DNA of 64,000 nucleotides, from positions 2,912,882 through 2,976,881 of the forward strand of contig CM020618.1 in NCBI GenBank assembly GCA_009829735.1, given 5' to 3'. The notes beneath the pieces were generated by a model. The model saw only the letters and a program-made list of their open reading frames with translations. It did not search any database and was not told the DNA's origin. The DNA comes from Pyropia yezoensis. Taxonomy: Eukaryota; Rhodophyta; Bangiophyceae; Bangiales; Bangiaceae. The number at the start of each line of letters is the position of its first letter. Within the stretch, counting starts at the first letter, position 1. This document shows, piece by piece, positions 36,621 to 47,320 of the stretch. The position numbers and the translations under genes were made by a program.

Positions 36621-36744
36621 GGCGCTCTCCCCAAGTGTCTTCCCGAATCTCCGACGGCACGGTACTTCTACCCGTTCTCCCCTTGCGTGCCGGGAGAAGG
36701 GAAGGCAGTTACCTGCTCAACTGGTAGCCGCCTGGACACCCTGT

Positions 36745-39700
36745 TTGTTCAAGCGGACCTTGCTTGTCCTGCGTAAGGAAAACCTCAAGATTAATGCTCG
36801 TATGCGTGTGGGGGATAGCCTCCCCCAAGCTATTACGCCGGTGGTTGACACGGGAGCCGGACCAAGCGTCATCACTGAGAACCTGTTACCTCCGGGCTGG
36901 CGTCGACATGCCTGGAGAGCGCCTACCAGGACCCATATTGTCGACGCTTTGGGTCAAACCCTACGACCGCTTGGCCGTCTTCCTGTCGCCATCTATGTCA
37001 ACAATGAACCAATGCTTTTTCCCTTTCTAGTAGTCAAGACTTTATCCGTCCCTTTCATCCTAGGCTGGGACTTCCAGAAGCAGCATGTCAAGAGTATCCG
37101 GCCCGGAGAAGAAAAGGTGCAGTTCAACCATGGGTTTGTGTCACCAGTGCTGGAGAACCTGGACGCCAAGGTTCGTGTAGTCAAGAACAAGAAGGAACGC
37201 ATCCCACCCTCTACCTTGACTCTCTTCAAACCGGTGCTCCTGCCTCCTCGTTCGGAGACCAAGGTTCAAGTAACCACCCGGACTGCAGGTCAATGCCTGA
37301 TCTACTGACGTAAGGAATTTCTGGCGAAACACCGGTTATACTTGGCCCACTGACATCACAAGAAGGTGGAAAGGCACACCCCATTCTCGGTGCTAATAGT
37401 CAACGTGAGCCGGAAGCCGATAACCCTCGCCAAGGGCACTCGAGTTGGTACAGCGGAGCCTTACCGGGGGTCTGCCCGTGCCACGAGCAAGGAGGACCTC
37501 TTGAACCTGCAACAAGAACTGGCATCCAACTTAACGGCCTTAGACGTACCTCCGAAACAAGAGCAGGCTAGCAGCGTCACCCCGGAGCCTGATCAAGCAC
37601 CATCCGGGATGCCGAAGGTCAACCAGGAAAATGTCTCTCCCGACTTGAAGGAGGCACTGGAGAAGCTTCTCCAGGAATATCGGCACCTGTGGTCCGGAGA
37701 GCTGGGCAAGATGGACGCCACTCTACACCGGATTCAACTCAAGCCAGATGCCAAGCCAGTGCACCTGCAACCATACCGGGCTGGACCTCATCGCCGGGAT
37801 GAGATTGAAAAGCAGGTTAACAAGATGCTCAAGATGGATGTTATCGAGCCGTCTGATGGCGAGTGGGCCTTCCCGGTGGTATTCGTCCCGAAACCTGGCG
37901 GTCACTTCCGTTTCTGCGATGACTACAGGCGCCTGAACGAGATTACAGGCAAGGATGTATACCCGATACCGCGGATGGATGATTGCATCGACTTTCTTGG
38001 TGATGCCACCCTCTTCTCAACGCTGGATTGTAATGCCGGATACTGGCAGATCCCTCTGGCTGAAGAGGACAAGGACAAGAGCACCTTCACGTGCCACCTG
38101 GGACTATTCCGATGCAAGCGTCTTCCTTTTGGTCTCACCAATGCTCCGGCGACCTTCCAGAGAGCCATCGACATCATCCTGTCGGGGCTAAGGTGGAGAA
38201 CATGTTTGGTCTACCTGGACGATATTATCATTTTCTCCAAGACCCCGGCGGAACACCTGGAGCACCTTCGAGAGGTCCTGGCTCTCCTGTCCAAGGCTGG
38301 AGTTACCCTGAAGGCCGAGAAGTGCCACCTGATTGAGACTGAGGTGGAGTATCTGGAGCACGTGCTGAGTCCGGGGGAGCTCCGAGTCAATGAGAAAAAC
38401 ATCAAGGCCCTCCGGCATGCACGGCAACCTAAGACCCAGACGGAACTCAAGAGCTTCCTGGGTATGTGCAACGTCTACCGCCGGTTCGTCCGGGACTATG
38501 CCCTGATTGCCCGGCCGTTGACCAAGCTCACCAGCAAGAAGCTCCCCGCACAACTCCCGGTGTTCGACGAGAAGCAGACAGCTGCCTTCGAAGAGCTCAA
38601 GAAGCGCCTGACCACAACTCCAGTACTGGCGTTACCTAAGCGGGAGGGCCAGTTTGTCCTGGAGACTGATGCCTGTGGCGTCCAGGTGGGGTGTTCTCTA
38701 CTCCAGCAGCAACCTGATGGGCACTTCCTCCCGATAGGCTACTACAGCCGCGTCCTGACTCCAGCCGAGAAGAATTATTCCACGACGGAGCGCGAGTGCT
38801 TGGCGGTCGTCTGGGCTTGCTTCCTGTTACGCCCATATCTCGAAGGACAAGAGTTCCTCATCCGGAGGGATCATGCCAGTCTTAGGTGGCTGCTGTGCAT
38901 GGACAGCAGCCAAGGAAGGGTCGCCCGGTGGCGCCTACGCCTTTCAGAATTCAAGTACAAAGTGTGCACCAGAGCAGGGTGGGAGCACTACTGCGCCGAC
39001 ACCATGTCCCGGCTGGAGACTCCTGCAGCCGACACCGGTCCTATTCCGGAGGAAATACCTTGTTTCATCCTCCCGAATGTCGGACGTGGCTGGCATGCTC
39101 CCCTGTATGAGACACCCGAAGATCATCAACCGGTAACCATACACCGGATGCTGGAAGCACAACTGACGGATCCTCAATGCTTGGAACTTCGCCACCAAAT
39201 GGACCTGAACCGGAACAGTCGCTTCTCCGAGTCTACAGATGGACTCCTGGTACGGGTGTCACCCTTCGATGGGGCAACTCGAGTCTACGTACCCCGGAGT
39301 CTACGAGCTGACATCCTCCGCCTGGAGCACTCGTCTCCCCAGGCCGGACATCCTGGCATCAGTCGGATGTATGCGTCGATGCGACGACACTAGTACTGGG
39401 AAACCATGGCCAGTGACGTCCATAAGCACCTGGAGGCTTGTGTCTCTTGCGCAAGGAACCGGTCGTCCCAGAGGAAGAAGACTTCTAAGCTACGCCTATT
39501 CCCTGCGGCGGAGCCCTTTGCAAGCTTAAGCATGGACATCCTGGGGCCCCTACCTGAAATATCCAGTGGCAACATATACCTGCTCATCATTTGTGACCGG
39601 TTCTCCAAGTTCACTCGAGCGATCCCGCTGAGGACCATTACGGCCCTGGATGTCACGTCAGCAATCTGCTAGTACTGGATAGCTGCCTACGGCCCTCCAG

Positions 39701-40638
39701 ACTCCGTCTTAACAGACAATGGCCCCCAGTTTGCATCCCTGTTCTTCCAAGGAGTCTGTGACCTGATGGGTATCAATAACTTGTTCACCACGACGTACCA
39801 CCCGCAAACGAACGGCCAGGTGGAACGATTCAACCGGACTCTGGTGGACATGCTACGGCACTACATGGAGGAGCATCAAGAAGACTGGGACGAGCTCCTG
39901 GCTGTCCTTACGCTAGCCTACAACTCCCGAGTTCACCGGAAAACGGGGCTCGCCCCACTCGACTTGGTCACCCCAAGGCGGCTGACCAACTTCTCCCTGG
40001 AAAGAATACCAGACGGTCTCCAGCCTGCACTGAGGTCAGGTCCCAAGGCAAAGGATGAGTTCCTGGAGCAACTGAAGCTCCTGCTCCCAAGAGTCAAGGA
40101 GTCAATCTCAAAGACCCAGGAGCGATACAAGCGGGACTACGACAAGGGAGTCCGGGAAAAGAACAAGGAACTGCGTGGTGGAGACTGGGTTTTTGTGGAC
40201 AACCATAGCAAGACTCGGGGGAAGCTGGACTCTAAGACGGATGGACCTTATGAGATCCTGAGTACGGACGGCTGGACCTCTCTTCTAGACGTGGATGGCT
40301 CCCCGCACCGGGTGAGCAGCGACCATGTCACCCGAGCTCCACCGCCAAGCAAACGGGACTTTACCCGGCGCAAGCGGGCCGCAGTACCCTGGTTATCCCA
40401 AGAAGAAGGCCGAGAATATGTCTACGTCAAGTTTGTCGACCACGCCTGGAGGGACGGACGCTTGTACCTGCGAGTACGCTGGTTCGGTTTCAATCCGGCG
40501 GAGGATACCTGGGAACCCTCAAATCGGTTACCCATTGCGGACGTCTGCGCCTACACGCGACGGAACGGGATTGAGGGCCCTCCGGTGGCCAGAGCCGGCA
40601 AGATCCTGGAATCGGACTCGGAGGATGACCAGGAGTAA
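36745..40638 (+). pseudogene. chromovirus 2 pol region (protease, RT, RNase H, integrase, chromodomain)
   Basis: Protease near 36.85 kb (VVDTGAGPSVI); reverse transcriptase at about 37.7-38.4 kb with YLDDIIIF; RNase H at about 38.6-39.0 kb (LETDACGVQVG, then TERECLAVVWA); integrase with zinc-binding N-terminus (CVSCARN) and core at about 39.3-40.0 kb (YHPQTNGQVERFNRTLVDML); and a chromodomain (LRVRWFGFNPAEDTWEPSNR) near 40.47-40.53 kb. Fossil, broken in a few places; part of this could reflect the gag-pol read-through or frameshift known in the family. Confidence 0.92.
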
Positions 40639-40848
40639 GAGGCTGATCAAGACCCGCGGGACGAGCCGAGCTCACCCGCAACAGACGCGGAACAAGAAGA
40701 TTGAGAAGAAGGGAACGGGTGTATCAAGGAAAACACGCAATGCAAGTAAGGACTCTCAATAAAAACAAGCACCCGCTCGAGCAACCCTTCTCTCCGCCTC
40801 TTCCCTCCTCACTTCTCCCTAGACTCTCATCCTCCCTGCCTCCAAGAA

Positions 40849-42966
40849 TTATTCCCGGCGCGGACGCTGCGCCGCAGGAGCGTCCTCGAGCGCCGCCTCC
40901 GCAATACGACGGGACCCGGAGGAAGGCGGGATGACGTAGTGCGGTGGGCGAGGCGCTTCCAAGTAGGACGCCATCGGAGCAGTACCGGTAGTTGCCTGGC
41001 GCTCCCGCCCATCCAGATATACCTGTCGGCGCCCCTGGAAGCCAGTGAAGGTCTCTGACCACTGCTGGGCCAAGCCATGCCGCGTCAAAGTCGCCAGAAG
41101 ATCGCCAACCACCGGGCTGTCCGACATCTGGCCGCTGTCCGCGCAAGCGAACACCCGGTCGACCACATCGTTCAAGACGCTGGCATATGTGCCCAGCACC
41201 AAGGAAGACCCGACGCCTTCGACCTGCACCGGAAGACGACCCAGCTGGTCTTCAATCATGCCAACGTCACACTGGTCGCACGTCGGCCCACCTTGGTTCA
41301 GGTACCAGTCAGGCACCCGGAAGCGGGTAAGGCGCAGAGTCGGCGCCGGGATCTCGAACCGCCCCGAGGTTGCCACTACCGGACGGTCCACAATAGCACC
41401 CGAAACCGGAGTCCCCAACTCAAGATGAGGCACAGGGCCGCCGACAGTTGAAGAAGGCGCCCGAGGAAGAACGGCCGGAGTAGTCGGCGACCGGACGGCC
41501 ACGCCAAGACTCGCTGCAGACAAGCGCAGTGCCGGAGGAGCTTGAAGTACCGGCACAGCCGGAGCAGGGCGCGAATGCGCCGGTGACGGTTCAGGCGAGG
41601 CCACCGGGGCGACAGGTGCAACAGGAGGAAGCGGAGCCGCCGCAGACGCCCGACCGACCGCCGCGGTCCATCCCGACTCTTGTACCGGCGGCCCAGTTGG
41701 CAGGAGATCGAAGGCGACCGGAGCAGGAAGGCTGCCTAGCTGCGGCCACGCCGGAAGCGGCATCGCCAGCTGCACCTTGGCCGGAGAAGACTGGTAGACC
41801 ACCTGCACCCAACCTGAGCCATCCCGACGCGGGCTGATCTGGTCGGCGATCGCGTTCAGGAAGCTCCGGTCATGCACCGGCAGCTGACGCCGGAAGTCAA
41901 TCATCGCCTGGAGGAGCCCCTTGTACTCCTCGTCCTGGCTGCACAGGAAGTCGACGGTCAACTTGTCGACGATCCAGACCATCAGGACGTCGGGGAGGAG
42001 CCACAGCCGGTTGGACACCAAGACTTCGTGGAGCCAGTGGTTGGCCGCCAAAACCGTCATCTCGGAAGTGTACATCATGTACGGGATGGAGTGGAAGAAG
42101 CCCTTGATCGACGCCTGAGTCAAGGCGTCCAGGAAGTACCAGGTGAAGGGGATGCTGGACGGAGCAAACCCGATCGGGATCTCGACTTAATGCTGCTGCG
42201 GGATGACCTTGGGGTAGTTCGCCGCCCGGTTAGCCTTGTCCAGCTTCCAGAACTCTTGATGGTTGCACCTCACGATGAAGTCCCGCTGGCGCCCGCGCCG
42301 CTCGCCTTGTTCCCGTGCCGGCGACAACATAAAGTACTTCCGGGTCAAGAAAGGCGGCTCCAGAGCGACCATGCTCGGACGCGGATCACAGTTCAGGCTC
42401 CCCGACCCCTTGAGCGCCTCGTCCCAGACCTTGAGCGCCCGATGGACGTACCCTTCCTCCTCAGGCCACCGGAGAACGGACGCAGACACGCGACGCTCGG
42501 TCAAGGGTAGATCCAGAACCAGCGCGAAGTGGAGATCTTCCAGGCGAGCAACCCAAGAGGAACCCGAAAAGCTCTGGGAGCGGTCTTGTGCCAGGCGCAT
42601 CTGGTCCGCCGCATGGAGACGAGTCTTGTCCATCTCCGTCAAGACTCCGCGCTGGAGTTCCTTGCGCCAGATGGCCAGGCAATCCTGCTGGCACTGGGCC
42701 GCGCTGGCGTTGCCGACCACCGTGGAGTAGCGCCGGCCCGCCAGAGGATCCTGCCCAAGAAGCATCTCCGGGAGACCCACCGGGGGGGTCTCGACCGGGT
42801 GCGACGCAGAAGCCGGGGGAACTCGATCCGCCCCCGCCGTGGCGACCGACGCCGGCACCGACACCCGAGGAACCGGAGGCAGGAGAGGGGCACGGCCGCC
42901 CGAGCTCTCCTCTGCGACACTCGCCGCCGGAACCACGGGCCCAGCCTGGATCTCGGAACTGGACAT
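40849..42966 (-). pseudogene. antisense accessory reading frame of chromovirus 2
   Basis: Long minus-strand frame between the end of pol and the 3' LTR, starting near 42.97 kb (MSSSEIQAGPVVPAASVAEE) behind a pyrimidine-rich leader, and interrupted about once. Layout: Ala/Pro/Ser-rich N-terminus; a globular middle (DCLAIWRKELQRGVLTEMDK, LEDLHFALVLDLPL, GFFHSIPYMMYTSEM, DVLMVWIVDKLTVDF); a Pro/Ala-rich linker; and a C-terminal helical part ending in LLATLTRHGLAQQWSETF and a basic tail. No known domain recognised. Position, orientation and layout match the antisense frame of chromovirus 1, although overall sequence similarity is not obvious by eye. Confidence 0.6.
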
Positions 42967-43146
42967 GGCGTCCAGAATCCGGGGGAACGGGAGGGTCAAG
43001 GTGAAGGAGGGGGGGGGGGGGGGGGGGGGGCAGGATTGGAGCAGGTGATCGTACCCGGGGTGAAGACGCTCGACCTCGGCACCGATGTGGACGTGCTCGA
43101 GGCTGTGCACGGTGGCACCTGGTTCGGCCCGAGGACGTGCCGGACT

Positions 43147-43159
43147 AGGGAGGGAGCTA
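43147..43159 (+). other. chromovirus 2 polypurine tract
   Basis: AGGGAGGGAGCTA immediately before the 3' LTR. Confidence 0.7.
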
Positions 43160-43728
43160 TGTAGCATCCCTGGCCCCGACTTGGCGCCGACCCGGGACTG
43201 CAACCAGAGGGCACCAGGTGCCAGAGCACGCCCGCCGTGTGGTGATGGTTGGCGGCCGTGGCCCGTGCCCGGCACTGGGATGCGGTGGACTACACTATCC
43301 ACACGTGAGAGGGATTTCTGATGGGTTTTTGCATACTTGTGAGGGATTTGATTCGAGAGAATTTGAGTGTGAGATTAGTGAGTGGGAATAGAATTAGTAG
43401 TGATAGTGGCCCCCGACCTGACGAGGTTAGACTCGGGTCGGGGCCACTCGGGGGTATGGGGGGGCTACCTGGCCAACGTGCCGAGGCTCCCCCAGATGCA
43501 CGTTAAGAGGGACAGCGAGGCGCCCTTGGCCCGCGCCCTCAGGCAAAAGACAACTGCGCGTTTGCTTTCCTCTTCCCCGTGTGCACTACCGTGCGTATCT
43601 GTTTACTCTGCAAGCAGGCACGTAAGGCAACAGGCATACCACTCTCGTAGTTCCCCTTTCCGTGTTACCTGTCCCTTTCCCCCGAGGGATATTGACACGT
43701 GTCTGAGAGGATCGAGTTTTATACCACA
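43160..43728 (+). repeat. chromovirus 2, 3' LTR
   Basis: 569 bases, same ends as the 5' LTR and about 98.8% identical by eye. Confidence 0.95.
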
Positions 43729-43733
43729 AGGCT
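43729..43733. repeat. target-site duplication AGGCT, right copy
   Basis: Matches 34071-34075. Confidence 0.9.
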
Positions 43734-45387
43734 GGCCGGCAGGCTGGGCGCGGGGGGAGGGTGGTGGCGGTGCGCATGCATGGCAGTCATGTACGGCAGC
43801 CCGTGGGTGGGTGGGGTGGGCGACGCGGGTGGGGTGGGTGACGCGGGTGACGACCCCCCGACGGCACCTCCGCCACGTGGGCGGTGCCCCCCGCGCTGCC
43901 CCCCACGGTAGGCACGCTCCCCTGCGCCCACGTCTACAGCACGTGGGATTTTTAGTACCTAAATAGAGTCGAACTATTATTATTCCAATACACGTGAACA
44001 TTCCGAAAAACAAGAAGATCACACGGTCAATGCAAAAGAGTAAGTGTAAGCCAAAAAATAACTGTAATCTTGTAATTCATTGTATAAGCCAATAGGATTC
44101 CTCCATGGTCGGATTTGTAGGGGAGGTTTTGCCTCCGCCTCGGCCAAATTTGACGCCCGCGCCAGTCATTGCGAGTATCTCGACAGGCACAGCGCCACGG
44201 CAAACAGGCAATGCGCCCTGGCAGGGAGGCAAGATGACTCGACAGCGAGGTTTTTTCGCTCGGCAACGGGGGATCTCGGCACTCTGCCCGGTCGCACTCC
44301 CTGTCGAGCGAGCCAAATTATTCCCGTGGGGAGGGGGGCCCCCCCCGCATGCGTCATGCGGGGGGCGACTGGCTGTGCCAGTGGATGCAGAGCGCGACCC
44401 TGGGTGCTGATGCAAATCACTGGAAAGTGTGAGAGAGAGGGGGCGGGCGCGGGGACGGACAGATGGGTGTAGCCCAGGTGACAAGACTGTGACAGGAGAG
44501 GACTATTCGAAGCCTGCCCGAGGCCAACATGTTTTCCAGAAGTCGAGAATATATTGATACTTCTTGTCACTTTTCTCGGAGGTCGAGGTCATGACGTGAA
44601 AGTGTTATCCCGAGGATTCTATAGGCTGATGCTCGAGGACCTTGCTGCGCTGCGGGCCATCCGTTAACAGGTGCGGCCAGGGTCGGTGGAGAGCTCGGTA
44701 CCAGGTCCCCACTTTATCAGAGAGGTCAGATTCTATTGGCCGGCTGAATTGGGAATCTCGTAAGTGCATGGCGCCTGAGCCTCGGCTCCTGTCCCACTGT
44801 GTAAGTACGATCGACGGGAGTGTCCATCTGCGCGGCTCATTCCCCATTCACCTTTGTCAGCTGGCAAACTGGTGGACCGGCCTGTGGGCGGGCGCGGCAT
44901 GAGCGAGTGGTGGGCGCACGCTGCGGGGCCCCGCTCGAATAGTATCTGGTCCGTGCGGGGCGAGGCCCGGCGTCCAGGTTGGCGCAGCCGCAGCCACTGG
45001 CAGCGTAGGCCCCTCTCACTGGTCAATGGATGTGGCCGCCCTCCCTGTGCAGCCGAGATTGGGTGAGACGCGGCCGCGGACGCGTGGTTTGCTGTCGCGG
45101 GAAGTATCCACCACGTGGCTCATCGTGGCCCAGTCGGTCAGGGCCGGCCCGCTTTGTGTCGATGTCGTGGTTGGGGCCCGCCTCGATCTCCAGTGGCAGC
45201 TTGCACCCCGCGCATTTGGGGCGGTCCCGCCAACATGGAACAGACGGTGTGTGGGGGCGGGTTCTGTTGAGATGATCAACCCCCTCCTCTCCTGTCGGGT
45301 ACACTGGGGCCCTCTCTACACGGGCCTGGCCACTCCCTGCCCACACGCTCCAATGTCTGGCTGTCTCGGCCACTGGGCAAGCTGCGC
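43734..45387. other. intergenic; small hairpin, no supported gene
   Basis: Begins GC-rich, turns AT-richer at about 43950-44100, and holds a perfect 11-bp hairpin at 44341-44365. The last part is the upstream region of the small plastid-targeted gene. Open frames here show no domain. Confidence 0.5.
44341..44365. repeat. perfect 11-bp hairpin
   Basis: CCCCCCGCATG, three bases (CGT), CATGCGGGGGG. There is no T run after it, and it is not next to a gene end. Confidence 0.75.
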
Positions 45388-45395
45388 TATAAAAG
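45388..45395 (+). promoter_or_regulatory. TATA box
   Basis: TATAAAAG, a consensus TATA element, 156 bases before the ATG at 45544. A pyrimidine-rich leader (TTCTTTCGCGCTTTCCCCC) fills the interval just before the start. Confidence 0.7.
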
Positions 45396-45543
45396 CGCAC
45401 ACGGAGCCTGCTGCCCGGTCGCCCCAGGCCAAGCCGCCGTCCGTCTGCATCGTCATTCGTCATACCCACGTTCTGCCGCACCGACCCGTATCTTTTCGCC
45501 CCCACACCTTCTTTCGCGCTTTCCCCCCCCCGTCTCTCTCAAG

Positions 45544-46179
45544 ATGGCGTTCGTGTCTGGGTTCACGGGCATGCCCGTGACGGCCCGCGTGTCCAAGGCG
45601 GTGTGCCGCACGCGCATGGCGCTGGAGGGCGGCAAGTCCTCGGGCGGCGGTATGTTGTTGTCCCAGCTTTACTGCGGCCCACTCGGGTCGGTGCCCGCTT
45701 ACCAGCGATGTTGTCGTTCTATAGATGTATCCGCATCTGGTGGTGGAAGCGCCGCAACCTCGCGCTCGTACTGACCCCTGCTGCCACTCTTACGTTGCTG
45801 TGCACGTGTGTCGTTTTGCTTCACTCTGGCTGCCGATTGTATGTGCAGGTGAGGCCACCCGTGACCCTGAGCCGGTACGTTGAGTCTCAAGCTCAGGATG
45901 TATTCGTGGTCTGCCGACCAAATCTGCGCGAGGGGGTACTGACGGGGTGTCAGGGTTGTGGACGCTGAATGTGCCAGACGAGATGTATTCAAGCGCTGAC
46001 GGATCCTCCCTGTCTTCCACTGTGTGCCTGTGTGCATGCATCTGCCTTCTACGCTATGTCCACAGACCGCTGTTGACCCCAACGATCCGAAGGGGAAGCA
46101 GCAGGCCATCCACGTGGCCCCGTCGTTCGCCGACTACCTGAAGGCGCAGGCGGACAAGAAGAAGGCTGAGGGCAAGTAA
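45544..46179 (+). CDS. small plastid-targeted protein, three exons (81 residues)
   Basis: Exons 45544-45649, 45849-45874 and 46066-46179; both introns are GT...AG (199 and 191 bases) and the phases (1, then 0) join cleanly. Exon 2 is a 26-nt microexon coding GEATRDPEP together with one base of exon 1. The N-terminus MAFVSGFTGMPVTARVSKAV with CRTRM looks like a red-lineage plastid transit peptide (early Phe, Arg/Ser/Ala rich, no acids); cleavage near M|ALEGG is likely. The predicted mature part is about 55 residues, hydrophilic, ending HVAPSFADYLKAQADKKK-AEGK. I do not recognise the family. A small soluble or peripheral photosynthesis-associated protein is plausible but unproven. TATA box and pyrimidine leader suggest strong expression. 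Confidence 0.75.
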
Positions 46180-47320
46180 GTCGCTTAGGGTAGCTGGTCG
46201 TCTCGTCTGTAAACCCGGTCGGCGCCGAGACGCTGCCAGTCTTTTTTTTACGCACCAGCTGCGGTGACGTTTCCTTCATTCCCCGTCTGAGGTCGGTGCT
46301 GGTGTTTCACGGGGCTCATTGCGCGTTCTTGTAATGCATTGCGTCTTCTGTACTTCTCGACTCAACCGTCGTGGGCAAGAGAATGGGAATGGCAAACTGT
46401 TTGAGAAGAATGCTCTGATAAAGGATGCTATATATCGTACCACCTTCGCTAGCCACTGTACTCGAGTCGTTGAACAGGTCCATCGACAGGAAGCTGGCGA
46501 CAAGAAATCGACAGAAGCTGGCGACATGGAAGCATGTCAGCGAACCGGGCTCAAGTATGCTCGTGGCACGATCTCCTCGTTATTAGATAGCGTTTCTCGA
46601 CTCAGGAACGCACAGACAACCACGTGATATTCTGTCGCTTCTCAGAGAGCAACAGTGCGCACAAGGAGCGATTATGAGCTTCGGCAACTCCGCGGGATGG
46701 TTGCAGGTTCTACAACTACGATGTGGTTCCCACAAGCGAGCAACCATCCTTGGGGTTCTGCGGCGAGTGTATCTGCTGGGAGTTGCTCACTTTCCCAGAT
46801 AGTTTCTCTTTGGCCTTGTCCAATCGGTCACGCCCGCATGCCCCGCGAAAAGGGGCGTGCTGAACAACCCCAACCCGGAGTGCCCCCCCGCCCCTTTCCA
46901 CGTTGTGCACGGACTTGACCATCTCGCGCGGTCCGGTTCGCTCATTTGAAGAGGAGTGACGGCCGCAGTGTCGTCCCGAAGTGCTTCCATCACGTGCAAT
47001 GGACGAAGGTGCCTGGAAGACGTAGCACTCAAGCCGTACGGAATCCACCTTTCGCACAGCGGGTACAGGACAGTGTGACAGTGTTGAGATGCGTTCTATG
47101 ACGCAGAGTCGGCAACACACCATGGGCAGTGTCGATGGGGCGGAAGAAAATAAAAAATACAACCAGAAGAAAAGATCAGAGCACACATGAATGCGGCCGC
47201 GATAAAAAAAACAAAAAACGGTACACACACAAGCCACTCGCTCGCCTGCAATCTTCCACGAAGTCACAGCCGACGCTGGCCCATGTGCTGCAACAGCAAA
47301 CCCACCAGCGCAACCCTACG
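46180..47320. other. intergenic; no supported gene
   Basis: Lies between the 3' end of the small plastid gene and the 3' end of the carbonic anhydrase gene. Contains a short direct duplication (TCGACAG-AAGCTGGCGACA at 46483-46502 and 46508-46526) and an A-rich patch near 47140-47220 that on the minus strand is T-rich, fitting the 3' flank of the carbonic anhydrase. Confidence 0.5.

Larger units (their letters stand above)
34076..43728 (+). mobile_element. chromovirus 2 (Ty3/gypsy LTR retrotransposon fossil)
   Basis: A 9.65-kb element on the plus strand: 5' LTR, primer-binding site, gag, protease, reverse transcriptase, RNase H, integrase, chromodomain, then an antisense reading frame, purine tract and 3' LTR, with AGGCT target duplications. 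The LTRs differ at about seven positions plus one 2-bp indel by eye (about 1.2%), so it is somewhat younger than chromovirus 1. The coding region is diverged enough from chromovirus 1 to be a separate family, yet the primer site is identical. Broken, with about four or five breaks in gag-pol and about one in the antisense frame. Confidence 0.95.
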
